From NCBI GenBank assembly GCA_963693305.1, contig OY855913.1, forward strand, positions 11,872,201-11,936,200: DNA of 64,000 nucleotides, in the 5' to 3' direction. Each line of letters opens with the position of its first letter. Position 1 is the stretch's first letter. Shown in pieces: positions 1 through 24,944 of this stretch. Origin of the DNA: Meandrina meandrites. Taxonomy: Eukaryota; Cnidaria; Anthozoa; Scleractinia; Meandrinidae. Below the pieces are notes generated by a model. That model had not been told where the DNA came from and searched no databases. It saw nothing but the letters and a program-made list of their open reading frames with translations. A program made the position numbers and the translations under genes.

Positions 1-716
1 TGGTCAAATTTTCACCCCTTACAATTTTAACTGTATCATAGAGAATTCCACATTTTCAAATATCTGCATTAGTTTCGGGGATATTTAAATATGCAAATTT
101 GGAGACTGGTGATGTCATTTACGCAACTCAATTTTATGTCAAGTTTGGTCAGTTTGCCACAGATCAGTGAAGCTTGGCAGACTAATAGTTCTATAGGTGA
201 CACACGGTTGTAATAAAATTCTGTTACCATGGCAACTCACTCTTTTCCAGTCCCCTTTCATCTGTTTTCAATATTTTTCTAGTAATTTTCAGCTGAGAAA
301 AATGAAACCATGCCAGGACTTCTACCTAACCCATTTATTTGCTTGCCAGATTCATGCATATGCATCATTGCCAAATATCAAAATGGAAGGCCAAAATTGG
401 TCAGAGAAGCCTTTAGCATCGGGGGATCTGAAGCCCAGTATGTTGCTATAGTAAGAAAATTGTTACATACATATTGTAGAACACAAACAGTAGAGTGCTA
501 CTATAAAGAATCAAACATTTCCAATACAAATTGGTTGAGATATGTGTCTTCGTGTTTGGTCAAAATTTGGTTGTTTATGACGTTATCAATTTGCTAATTT
601 GCATATTCAGAATATCTCTAGAAAGAAAAGAGATATTTGGAAATTATAGTAAACAGCACTTTTCTTGTTTTAAATGGCTTAGATTGGACAGATACAAATT
701 TCATCATAGTTGCACT
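1..716 (-). mobile_element. TTAA-flanked MITE, copy 1 (left end cut by window)
   Basis: Inverted relative to, and clearly homologous with, the copy at 29594-30416. It runs from CAAATTTTCACCCCTT at the window start to the terminal CATCATAGTTGCACT, followed by TTAA (717-720). No transposase is coded. It lies downstream of TRMT2A exon 5, within that gene's region. Confidence 0.75.
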
Positions 717-928
717 TTAACATTGATAATTACATTTCATATCATTTGTTTGATAAACCATGCCAAAAGGATACCAGAAATTAAAATGATCATAAACTAC
801 AAATGCAGATAGCAGGTTCACTCCCAACCCCTGACAAAAAATATACATCAACCCTTATTCAACAGCTATATATAGCACAAAAGGATCTCAGTAAGAAACC
901 TATTTTGACATTAAATAACAAAATGCAG

Positions 929-1020
929 GTGGTGGCACAGTTGGTTTAAGTGTGCTGGACTTGTGCATTAGTTTAAACCCTGACAGCAGCCAGAGACTTG
1001 GCCTGCAATTGCTTCCTGCC
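929..1020 (+). mobile_element. tRNA-derived SINE head (degenerate)
   Basis: An RNA polymerase III A box (TGGCACAGTTGG, 933-944) and a decayed B box (AGTTTAAACCC, 970-980) lie at tRNA spacing. The body is short and no tail or target duplication is clear. Confidence 0.45.
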
Positions 1021-1245
1021 TACCTTGATATTGATAATCATTTTTACATCATTTATAATATTATAATAATTTTTTAATGATTTTATAATAATTGCAAAAA
1101 AAAGAAAAATTTCTTAGCTACCTACTGTCACTGATTCTAAAACACATTAAAAACTCCAGCCTTTTGTTAGGAAAAAGGATCTGAGTTCAGATAAGGGCAC
1201 TGTAACTTGAGTAAACTGCTACAGGTCACCAGGAATTGTACTCAC

Positions 1246-14380
<13,135 letters not shown>

Positions 14381-14662
14381 ATTGACATGGAGTGGTCACA
14401 TGGCCGTATTTTTACATCACTTCAGTACCATGCACGATGCAAACGGTGTAACGACCCTTGATACGACGAGGCCCATGTATCGAAGTCACACAAAAAAAAT
14501 AAACCAAATATAGTACATTAATATGCAGATATCAACAAAAACTAAGCTTATGTGAACAAACAGCTTACAACGAAGTTTACTACGTCTGCCGTCCACAAGC
14601 CGTCCACGTATGTTGCACGCAAAAGAGTGATCTGGGAACGACTCGAACTTGTTGATCTTCAG

Positions 14663-14982
14663 CCCGGGGTGGGGGGACTCCCATTTGAAAGGGACAGGGA
14701 TGCTCGTCGTCTCGCTTGCTTAGGGGTGTAAATTTCAGATTTTGGTCTCGCTTAGGGTGTTCTTGACAAAATGTCATTATTTTCAGCCGTCAAGGTCTCG
14801 TTCAGGGTTGCACACGAAGAAATAACTAAAAGAAAGAATTTTCATTCGTTATATGGTCTCTTTTATGGTCTGCATTAGCTTCGGCCACGCCCAGATTGGT
14901 CTCTTTTAATTTTAGGGGGTAAATTCAAAATTTCCGACGAGCATCCCCGTCCCTTCCATATGGGAGTCCCCCCCCCCCCCGG
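14663..14982. mobile_element. MITE with CCCGGGG termini and 9-bp TSD
   Basis: Imperfect terminal inverted repeats of about 45 bp (GGACTCCCAT, then GGGAC.GGGATGCTCGTCG) bound 320 bp. GATCTTCAG flanks both sides (14654-14662 and 14983-14991). A 9-bp duplication fits Mutator-like transposition. It lies between the divergent TRMT2A and VOC genes. Confidence 0.8.
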
Positions 14983-15558
14983 GATCTTCAGTTACAGGCG
15001 GGGAGCTCGGGCGGGGTAGACTAGGGGAGAAGTAGTGGGTGGTTGGGGTAGGGGAAAGCGATTTCAGAATGGCTCCTGAAATAGGTTAAATGTGTATGTA
15101 ACTAGAGCAGAATCTTATTCCATATTTATATATATCATGATTATGTTTTAATAACTAATTTTAAGTAGTCAATTTAAACAGTGCCCCCAATTACAGTAGG
15201 CCGTATGGCCAGATAGAAGGCTAGACATTCATATTTGTACAAATTAATTTTTCGATCAATTTTTGACATAGTCTGCTTGTAGCCGTCTCCTATTTTCTCT
15301 TCCTCGTGTAACAAAGGAAATATGAGACAGTTGTGGACAGGCTATATTTGGCATCATTTTGATGAGTGCGTACTGGCTTCTCCACAAGACATGCTGATTG
15401 GTCGAATCAAAAGGAACCCAATCAAAAGCTTTATCGCCTATCTGTACTTGACGGTTTTAAATCCCGCCTATCTGGCAAACTTTCCGGGAAACGTAAATAC
15501 ACGTGGACAACGAATTCTGAGAAACATTGCTATTGTTTTCTGTGACAGATAGTGCAGC

Positions 15559-15566
15559 ATATAAAA
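15559..15566 (+). promoter_or_regulatory. TATA-like box of the VOC-domain gene
   Basis: ATATAAAA lies about 120 bp before the start codon at 15686, in an otherwise gene-free stretch. Position and orientation fit a core promoter, but no transcription start was mapped. Confidence 0.4.
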
Positions 15567-15685
15567 CGCATTTTAGCATTCTTTATAGACAAAAGAATCG
15601 GTTCAAACGCAAAGAACCGTGTACAATTCGTGAGTTGAACTGTCGAAGAACACACCCAAGCGTTTTCCAGCACCAACGTGGAAAG

Positions 15686-18600
15686 ATGTTTTCTTTTCTT
15701 CTTGCAGTTGTCGTTACATTATTTGCAAGTCCCGAAAGCACAAAGGCGAGAACCGAGGGTAAGTCCGGGTCGATCACTGACTGTCCTTGTCCAAAGACAT
15801 TGAATCATCCGCGGTATTCAATATTGCCCCTCGGTGTATTCCTTCTTTCGCCGTTTCTCGCTATCTAAAGCGTCTGATAAGCAACTTGGACTAACTTGCA
15901 GTAATTTTATGTGTCTGCTTTGTGTGTTGATTGTTGGTTACTGGCACTTGTCTCTTAAGGTTACCGTATACCTTCAAGGGTAGATTTTTTTCAAAAAAAT
16001 TTTTTACGGCCAAATTAAACATTACTAGTCTCCCTTCATTTTCTAAAAAAAAATTATTTCAAAATCTTGAAACGCGCGCGAGTTATCAACAAAAATGTTT
16101 TTTCAAGTGAAACTCAATATACCCGCCAGAGAGTTATAAGCCAATTAAAATGTGTCAGCGTCATGACTTCCTGTGACGTTTTTCGCGGCAAAAGATTCGG
16201 GGTATTTCATTTCATGTGGCGTCCCTTCCTATTGTTTACGCTTGCAATTTGCGATTTATTCACACCAAGTTTTCGCTTGTGTTGGTCTTTACTTCACCTA
16301 TATGTACAAAAAAAGAAAGAAAAAAGTCCCTGGTTTAAAGTAAAGAAGAAAACCGGCCCTAAGAAAAAGAAGAAGAAGGTTTTCGATGATGAATGGCAAA
16401 AAACTCTTGCCGATAGTGACAAAGTGATAATCGGGGTGACAGGCCTCACACAACTCCTATCCACGTGTAATACCCAGTTTAGAGTTTGGCTCGAACGAGT
16501 GTATCTTTTAGGGATCTGCCCGTTTTGTACGAAACAATTGGGGGATCCTTGAATATCTCGTTAAGTCGTGGTTGTTGTTGGATTAAATGCCACTTTTGCA
16601 TGAGTATTTGTTTTAAGTTAGGCATCGTTGGACGGTATTGTGTAACGAAAGGCAGGAACGTTATTTCTGTTTCGGATATTTCAGCCGTAAACTAGATAGT
16701 CGGATGGTGGTTATTTGCTTGTTCGATGAATTGCGTGACTCCGTCTTTGTTTATATTCCAGATAGAAATAATATACTTCGACATACCCCAGCGACCGCAT
16801 TTCTGCCTGAAGCTGCTCTTTTGGATCGATAGATGCAGACGTCGCCACCGTCGAAGTTGCAGTTTTTCCTTTCTTTGAACTTTTTCTCTTGCCCGGCATT
16901 TTAGAAACAAATCCGAGAAATTCAAATCAAACGAGCTGTGGTCACGCGTGCAACTACTTTCCCGCGAGATGCTAGTCGACACCAGTAGTCTCGTGGGACG
17001 TCCTGACAATCTATTGGCTGTCGGCATCGGGAGTATCCAAAGTGTTGACATATGGCGCAGCAAGGGCGTGAAATGTTTGTAATCCTTTAGAAGCGAAAAA
17101 AACCTATTTCGTTTTTACGCGAGTGCGCTCGCTTTAAACGAATTTATAGGGTACGTAAATTTGACGGATTGCCTTGAAATTTGGCCCGAAGTTGCCCAAG
17201 ACATCGAACAGAAAAACCGTGTGAGGGATTTCCGTTTTTCGTTATTGATCTCCCGCAATGGCCTTCGTCGTAAAAGGCTTCGGTAAGTTTTTGATCATCA
17301 AAATTGACAGAAAAATTGCGAAGCAACCAATGGGAACATTGACAAAGCCTCACACGGTTTTCAAGATTAATGCCTTGTGATTGATATAATGCAGTAGTTT
17401 TGATTGTGCGGTCTAATTCAATACCCGATAAATTCGCTCAAGTAGACGTCAGTCGTTTTGGGCTTTTGGGACGCACTCTCCTTACGATTAGAAAAAATCA
17501 AAGAAAAATAATTTTTACCGAATAGTGCATTTCATTAGCTTTGTACTGATATATAGTTTGTGGTGGTTGCGTTTAAGATAGTGCGCAAATATTTTTTTTC
17601 GCGAAAGACACCCGCGAAGGTATACGGTAACCTTAAATGCCGGGCTTTAATGAAGGGCACTCCGTAAAAACTGAAATCTTAAATTGAGATATTATCCTTC
17701 TTAGACAATATGTATGCATTCTTAAAATAAGACGCTATAGTCTTATTTTAAGACAACACTCACTTTACTTAACATGCTTAAGACAGGGTCATCTTCAATT
17801 TAGTATGATACTATTATACGCCTCTTAAATTAATACGGACATGGATCTTACTTAAGACTAGTGGCAGATAACGAATGCGTCTTAATTTCAAACGCATTCA
17901 TCTTTTATTAAAAGTCTTAAGAATACTTGAATCTTAAATAAAGAAAGCTATTATTAATTTAAGATCTTTTTTCGTCTTAACCTTAATTTAAGATGCTTTT
18001 CAGATTTTTAAGATTACACCATCTTAATTGCTAAGATTTCAGTTTTTACGGAGTCAATGCGTCGATTGAGACGCGCTAAAGAATTGGCTCACAAAATCCC
18101 TCGTGTGTATCTTTACTGATCCAGATGAAGTATTGGTTCAATTGCTTGCCCAAGATTGTCGAAGGAGTAGCGTCTCACAACTTGTATTTTAGTACTTTAA
18201 TTTCGGCAAGTCGCTCCTCGCAACTTTTTACTTCTGTTTCTTTATTTTCTATCCAAGTAAGCGGAACTCTTTTGAATTATATTAAGCATTGTTAAGTTCG
18301 CCCGTGAAACTCCCTCAATACATGTCTTAATACATTCATTGTCTTTCAGGATTTTAACTCGAAGTTACTTCGTGTTCATTTGTTGTTTTGTCGTACTCTC
18401 GATTTGCAAACTTTTCCTTTCGGTAAACACTACTTTTTCGGAGACAGACTAACTTCCGATCGAGGATGGGTGTTCAAACTGTCTCATATGCACTTCTTAA
18501 TTCTTAAACTACTCACTTAAATATCAATTTTTATTCCTCTCTTGTATTATATTGTATTCGTAATTTTAGAAACAGTTTTTTAAATTATTCATTCTTATTT

Positions 18601-21600
18601 ATCCATCCTAATTCTTAACATAGTAAATTATCGCTTTTAATATAGTAAATTATCGTACACTGTAAATTTTAATATATTCTAAAGTAGCCTAGTGTACCCA
18701 ATTAATTCTTAATTCGTATTCTTAACTGTATATTTTAAATCTTAATATATTGTAACGTAGTAGTGTCCCCAATTAGCTTCTGTAAGCTAAATACCTACCC
18801 TGACACTTAAATAAAGTTCTTATTATTATTATTATTATTATTATCGAGTTAGGATTTTCAGTTGGATTCAGTTTCCAGTTGGATTTTGAGTACGATTTTC
18901 GAGTACTGACCGAGAATAAACCAAATCTTTAAAGTATATACAGCTATTTCAATTAACGTTGTCGGATTGAAGCTCAAAGCTTAAAGACAAGACCGAAAGG
19001 TAGTATGGGCGAAGAAAGAGTGTTCCACGCGTGCTGAATACTAATGAGATACAGCGATATAGCAAACGAGACGTTTTTCGTTTCCTTTCTCTTCAGACAT
19101 GTGTAGAAAAGATCCTTTTTCGCCTCATTTCATTTCAAAAGAATAATCCAAAACCAAACCACATAACGGCGAAAGAAAAGATACAAGAAAGGTTTCACGG
19201 AAAGAAAAACAAATATTCCACGTGCAAAAACACAAACTTGTAGATTTCCTCAATGGTGATATGCAAATTGCAGTAAATACCCATGGCACCATTCGGTCTT
19301 GACTCGTAGGTTTGAAGATTTTTATCCGACAACGTTAATTGAAATAGCTGTATACTGTAAGCATAAATATGTATACGATATAGTGTCGCCCAAACCAACA
19401 AATGAAAGCTATGAGTGGAACTAACTGCAACTGAGACCGGAATTGAAAAGCAGCCCCCATCAAAAATCCAACTAAAAAAATTTAACTTGAAAATCCAACT
19501 GGAAATCCTAACTCGGTAAATAGGCAACCTCGCTTTTTCGTGCTTTCTTTTAGATACTTGCGATTTTATGCGAAAAATATAGCAGAAACTGGGCTACTGT
19601 TGCTAGTTCGCTCAGACTGCAAAGATTCCCAACAGATCACGACAAGTCGAGCCACTAGGCGCACAGGAATAGTTACGCAGCTCTCGTAAGCTTGTAATTC
19701 TACTGGTCCTCTAGTGTAGCAGCTGCTATTGTTTTGGGGGCTAGGGGCATTGTTCTTGTTGTTTGTTCTATTGTTCTCTCAGCCACTCATGTGAGACCTT
19801 ACGAGAGCTGCATGGCGACCCGCGCACATAGCTGAGGAATGGCCGAGCAGTTTTGCGCCTTGTCATCTTTTAGGTACAAAATCCAATCGTTTTCATGATT
19901 TTGCACCTGCAGGACTTATCAACGTAGATATAACAGTCAGCACAAGCAAGCTAAAAGAAACCAAACAGTTTTACACGAAGTACTTGAACTTTAAAGTGGT
20001 GAAGGAAACCCCAGGATTTCTTTCTTTCTCACCTGGTTTGGGTAGGTATTGGAACACGATGTTTCTCTTCGCATAACTTGACCATAACAATAACGTGTGT
20101 AGCCTGCTGGGGAAATGTTAAAAATCAGTGGTGTAACTTGATTGCTTGTGTTTACATTACGACGCACAATTCTTAATGGAATATGACAAATTTCAACATT
20201 ATTTTTTGTTTCCTTTGGTTGTTTTTTCTTTTCTTTTTCTTGTTTTATTATGTTGTCATTTTTAATTTATGAATATTTGTTTTGGCTTAAAAATGGGGGG
20301 GGGGGGGGGGGCTAAAGCCCCCCAGCCCCCTCCCCCCCCCCCCCGGCTCCGCCGTCCCTGAGCAAATCTCAAATCTTTATCTTGTTTCATTTTAGGTATA
20401 GCTAATCTTGATTTTGTCGTGGAGGATGCGGAGCATGCATGCGCCAGACCACAGCTGGCCAAGAAGTTCGCAGGAAAAGGCATGTTCCTTACTTACAACC
20501 TGGGAGACGTGGACGCGGCTTGTGAAGAGTTTAACAAGTCAGGGTATCCGCTAGCCATGCCAATCAAGACAGAGTCCTGGTTCGAACGTCACTGTTATGT
20601 AATTGATCCAAATGGGATACCGCTAAATTTGGCGCATTGGAACGAAACCCCGGCTGAACCTAAAGGTGAGAGAGTTATGTTTCGAGTAAGAGAAAATAGA
20701 AGGTCTGTAAAGAAACTATCGAGAGAATGCTAGTATTTAGTGCCAGGCATGCACGTCAGTTGTATACGCCTGTCTAGTAAAGGTTACACTCTGGTTATCA
20801 GGTTAGTAGTAATTCGAGATTCGCATATTTTTCCTTGCCTTCACAGGTGTTAGCAGTATGGCATTTTATTACACTTCGCACGACTTAAAAGAAATACAAA
20901 CGTGGTACAGCAAAAACTTAAACATGACAGTCGAGAGAGGGGTTGACTGGATCGGCTGGGTGATAACGCTGACCGCTGCCAATGGCACTGTAGAGTTTCG
21001 CCCTTTCCAGCCACGGAACATAACCTACAACCCCGCGTCTTTCATCCCACACCTGCTGGAAGAGTTTGATGGACATGGTCTGTCGTACACGTTCAACTTC
21101 AACTCCTCAGCTGAGGTTGACAGGTACACTGTGAGGCGTACTCATTTGGTCTTTGCAGTGCAGCTGTCGCTGAGGAAGGTCCCACTGTAGATAGATTAAC
21201 ACCCCCAAAACACTTCACAGTGCAACATCACCTGGAATCGTCGCTAACAGTTCTCTGGGTGAAACGTTAACCAACCTTCTTTTCAGGGAGTTTTCGTCAT
21301 TGAAATCCAATCGCCATTTATGATCAATGAGATTTCAACGCCAAAATGGAGCCGGGAAGACACTCAGAAAGAGGCATAGGCGTACGGGCCGGGGGGCAAC
21401 TCAGATTTTTTGGGCAGCAAAAGAAATTTGGGCAAAGCCCGTTTTAAAAGAAGTTTCCATGTTTTTGTTTTTTGAAGATTTTCTATTTTAACCTTAAGTC
21501 GGCGTGGTAAAGCCAGTTAAATTCACACGAGACAGTGGTTACCAAGCACGTGATGAGTTTCTGATTATTAATGTAGTACATATCCTTGCAGTGTGCAGTG

Positions 21601-22331
21601 ATACCTGCTAAATCGTGTTCAGCAGAACGATCATTCAGTGCGTTGCGCAGCACCATGGGGCAACAACGTGTCAGTAATTTTCATCGCACTTATTAACATT
21701 GAAAGGGCATATGCCAACTCTGTAGTCAACAATGACATGGATCGTATCATTGATATCTTTGGCCGTCGAAATGGCCGAGACAGCTATTTCTTTTAACGTG
21801 TTTTATGAGCTCATATGATAGATTCATTTGTAAGATTATTTTCACTTCGTAAGTAGGCCTATGTTAGAGCATCGTATATGACCCTCGTTTCTTTCCGACT
21901 TTTTCGTAAAAATCTGGGCAACTGGTAAAAAATTGCCCGTACGCCTATGGAAAGAGGTTACCTTAAGTTAGTACTGCCTGCCTATTTTAACAGTTTTCAA
22001 TAGCTTTCGTCGCCAAACGTCTCTATAACTGCATTCCAGCTGAATGGAATGATTGCATTACAGGTGATATGTTTATTGCAGGTGGTGCCATTATCTCCAA
22101 AGCCGTGGTCTTTCCTTGAAGCGTCCGTTGGGTCGGGTAGGAGATCACAAGCGGTGTGCTGTGGACGACCCCAACGGCGTGATTATTAACATCGCTACTA
22201 CCGGATGGACTGAGTACGAGGAGGAGGTCAACTGTCCCAAACCTACCACCAAGGCTGTGGGGAGCGTGGAGAAAGCCTGTGTGATGTCTGTTTTTGTAGC
22301 TCTTGCAGTGTCAGTCTCGTTTCTGCTGTAG
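15686..22331 (+). CDS. Secreted, probably GPI-anchored protein with two glyoxalase-like (VOC) domains
   Basis: Complete gene of five exons: 15686-15758, 19913-20041, 20396-20665, 20847-21123 and 22082-22331. They total 999 nt and splice in frame to 332 residues. Exon 1 encodes a typical signal peptide (MFSFLLAVVVTLFAS). The first VOC-like unit covers about residues 25-150 (start INVDITVSTSKLKETKQFY, end CYVIDPNGIPLNLAHW). The second covers about 157-290 (start MAFYYTSHDLKEIQTWYS, end CAVDDPNGVIINIATTGW). Each unit ends with the DPNG-plus-hydrophobic strand characteristic of the glyoxalase/bleomycin-resistance/dioxygenase fold. Five N-glycosylation sequons are visible (NET, NMT, NGT, NIT, NSS). 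The C-terminus is hydrophobic (VMSVFVALAVSVSFLL) and ends without a cytosolic tail, as in a GPI-attachment signal. The usual metal-binding His/Glu set is not obvious, so catalysis is uncertain. A TATA-like box lies 120 bp upstream. Introns 1 and 4 carry transposons. Confidence 0.82.
16304..16552 (+). other. Lys-rich open frame in the TTAA element
   Basis: The second half of a 161-codon frame reads KKKTGPKKKKKKVFDDEWQK, then a hydrophobic stretch, and ends in CPFCTKQLGDP. The first half looks like translated intron. Coding status is uncertain and the family is unknown. Confidence 0.25.
16711..16899 (-). other. Candidate start exon inside the TTAA element
   Basis: ATG with upstream A at -3; 62 codons. 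The basic N-terminus MPGKRKSSKKGKTATSTVAT is followed by DPKEQLQAEMRSLGYVE. A possible donor (GTATGT) follows MRSLG. It could be the first exon of a captured host gene or of the element's own gene. No family recognised. Confidence 0.3.
17659..18054. mobile_element. MITE with ACTCCGTAAAAACTGAAATC termini
   Basis: Inverted terminal repeats of about 23 bp bound 396 bp dense in TCTTAA/TTAAGA words (subterminal repeats). No target duplication is clear. It lies 23 bp after the TTAA element in VOC intron 1. Confidence 0.7.
18817..18843. repeat. (ATT)n microsatellite
   Basis: About nine ATT units, ending directly at the next foldback repeat. Confidence 0.9.
18845..19515. mobile_element. Foldback/TIR element in VOC intron 1
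   Basis: CGAGTTAGGATTT at the left end is inverted at the right end. Inner words such as ATACAGCTATTTCAATTAAC (near 18940) recur inverted near 19330-19355. It codes nothing recognisable. Confidence 0.6.
20297..20345. repeat. Poly-G / poly-C tract pair in VOC intron 2
   Basis: A run of about 19 G is followed after a few bases by C-rich runs up to about 14. It can pair as a hairpin or form G-quadruplexes. Other homopolymer G or C runs lie at 26098-26115 and 27010-27025. Confidence 0.7.
21375..21949. mobile_element. hAT-like MITE in VOC intron 4
   Basis: CATAGGCGTACGGGC is inverted at the two ends of 575 bp. The 8-bp direct repeat GAAAGAGG flanks it (21367-21374 and 21950-21957). Eight-bp target duplications are the hAT signature; no transposase is coded. 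Confidence 0.85.
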
Positions 22332-24944
22332 ATGAAGACTGTATCCGGGCGGATGTGCATGGACCGTTCCAGTTCTGGTACACTGTGTCTTGTTAGGATT
22401 ATAAACCGTAATAATGCCCGACTGTAGGATCTAGATAATATAAAACTTGATCAAAGATGTTCTAGGATAGTTAATTTGTTGAAAGAAAAAAAATCCCGTT
22501 TGTACTGTAGTTGCACCAGTCTTCCAATCAAAAACGCCGGGGCCTCAGAAATTAGCCACTTTCTTTTTAAACAAGGGTCAGTTGGATACAAACACCCATT
22601 AACAGAGAACTTACTAAGTAATTACCCTAACAGTTTGTTAATATTCATCAGTATATACTTCGGGACAGGTGGACAAAAAATGCACTGTGATAGTTCCACA
22701 ATTACTCACTGCATTTAATTCCGGCTGGTGACTGGAAGACTGGAAGCTTTGATGTAAACGTGTAAATGTAACGCGGGGATGATTAAAGGAAATTTCAAAA
22801 TGAACCCTAAACCTCAAACTGAGGTACCAGAATCTTGTTGTGTAGCTCGCTCTAAGAGACCAGTACCTGCAGAAGAGCGCGACATATTTACAAGTCAAGG
22901 CTTTTGCCGCGAAAGTTGTGACCAATCGTGTGGTGTCGCTCGTACGTTTGACTGAAGGCGTCTCAATAAGCACTGCATACAGTGTTTCGATAAAGAGTGT
23001 CCTACAAAAGCATAGGAAATGCACGGACTAGTGGCTTAATCGAGGTTAAAAGCATTTCAGCGCGATGGAAGGAGAAACTAACAATCCTGATGAATATAGT
23101 ATATTCATGTGTTCTCCTTCCACCGCACTCAAGCACCATGAACTTCGATCAAACAATGGTGAACTAGCACTACCCTAATAATACATTTTGACATTGTCGC
23201 GTACACTTCTACGTCTCTGTAGGAAAGCCTTTCTCGAAACAGTTGTCCTACATCCCAGTCTTCCTATATTTTCGATACCTAATTCCTATTTACTTTATAG
23301 CTTCCTATAAAACCTCTACATGTGTGGAAGCTCCCACATTTCCTAAAAATCTTTCTGTGATGAAAGTAAAACGGGGAATCCCAAACGTTCTTGAATTCTT
23401 CCTTTAGGGGTTGAGTATTTTGAGATGGACAAAATTTAAAGAAGATTAAAACGTATTGCGGTATGGGTTTTTCAAAAGCTGTTAGGCTGAACAGTTTATC
23501 TCGTTTGTTTGTAACTAATTATAACGCCAAGGAGACATATCTGTAATGAAGCTCTAACTCAGCTGTAAAAATGTTTCAAATGTTTTTTCCACCACTTAAC
23601 TTGGGTTTAATGCGAATATCTCGCTCCCGTTTCAAGCATTCCCAAAACCCTCAGCTCTTCCCACAAAGCTATGTTTGTGTTTGTGTATTTGTTAACTAAA
23701 TCTTTAGTACACCTGACCCCTTTAAAAACTATTGTAATAAGCACTAAGGATGTCTGCCCAACCTTATTAGCCAATAATGGTTATTTTGGGCAGGCATGCA
23801 CTTTATTTTATTTTTTTCTTGTCTGTTTTGTAAATTTAAATTAATTAAGGGTGCAATAAAGTTGTTGTTGTTGTTATTGTCGGACAACCTGGGGTGCTGT
23901 TACTCTCAACTGTCTGGTGGTGTTTCAAAAATAATTTTCTTCCTTCTCTCCCTTCTTTAAACCTTTTAAAATTTTACTCAAATTTAAATTTACCCCCGCC
24001 TTAAGACATGTACCTCTAAGATGCCATTTCCTGCATTTTGAGATAACAGTCAATGGAATAGTGGAGTTCTTAACAGGCAGTGAAAGCTATGCCTGAATGA
24101 ACGCAAACCTTAAAATTACCGCAGGCTCATGCTATTATGCCCAACGGGTAAAAATTGCTGAAAAACAACAGAAAAAAGGCAAAGAATCGTGCTAAAAAGA
24201 CTAAGACAATAAACTGCAAGGCTGACACTACGTAGAAATGAAAAACCTTAACGGGACAACGACATGATAGAGTCCAAACTGAAAGTCAAAAATGCAAACT
24301 TTGGACAGCTGTTTCGACCTGACTGGGTCTCGTCAGCAGAGTGTATGCCGCACAGAATAGAGCAATAGCGTGAAGACAGTTGTCTATTTTCGCATTTTCG
24401 TCCGCGGTCCGTTGCTTTCATTTGTCACTAAAAAGACTGGCTAAACAGAGAAAACATTATCTTTCTTTGGCTAGGGAGAGTTTCAAAAACCGGAAGAATT
24501 TTAAGCGAAAACAGGAAGCTGGAAATATTCGCCGAAAACGGGAGGTTTCCGGCCAAAAACGGGAGCGTTGGAATCTCTGCATTCTAGCGACGGTAAATAT
24601 GCAAATGATATACCCCCAACGAGGCTCAGACAACATCAGTGTATTGTGATGTGAGAGAAATAGAGGGAATCTAGGTGAAGTTTTTCTTTCAAAAATGTGC
24701 TTTAGGAACACCGGCTGTTTTTTTGAAAGTGTTTTAGGAGAAAAGACACCCTCTAAGATACATGATCCCATCCTGAATTTCTTTGTTTCGAACAGTACTG
24801 CAGTATGAACACAAATATTGGAGGTCAATTTCGAGGTCTGGGACTGAAGTATGAGTCAATGGTCACCAGTCTCCGACAGGGCTTTTGCGGATCTATTCGA
24901 AAATATATATAATAGCCTGAGGGAGTTTCACCGGGTAAAGCAAA
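22332..24944. other. Intergenic region between VOC gene and malectin
   Basis: No gene or RNA recognised. It holds small inverted repeats (for example GAATATAGTATATTC near 23090) and AT-rich DNA. An AATATATATAATA stretch at 24900-24912 lies just before the malectin ATG and could act as a TATA region. Confidence 0.5.

Larger units (their letters stand above)
15959..17632. mobile_element. TTAA-flanked TIR element with open frames on both strands (1674 bp)
   Basis: Termini GGTTACCGTATACCTTC are inverted at the two ends, with TTAA at 15955-15958 and 17633-17636. It lies in intron 1 of the VOC gene. It contains a plus frame (16067-16552) with a Lys-rich segment and a minus frame (ATG at 16899) starting MPGKRKSSKKGKTATS. 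Confidence 0.8.

Noticed and set aside
22638..23024. 128-codon minus frame between the VOC gene and malectin
   Set aside because: No recognisable domain, no splice context and unusual composition; treated as chance.
24380..24828. Paired open frames on both strands upstream of malectin
   Set aside because: No start context, splice sites or family similarity; basic, low-information translations.
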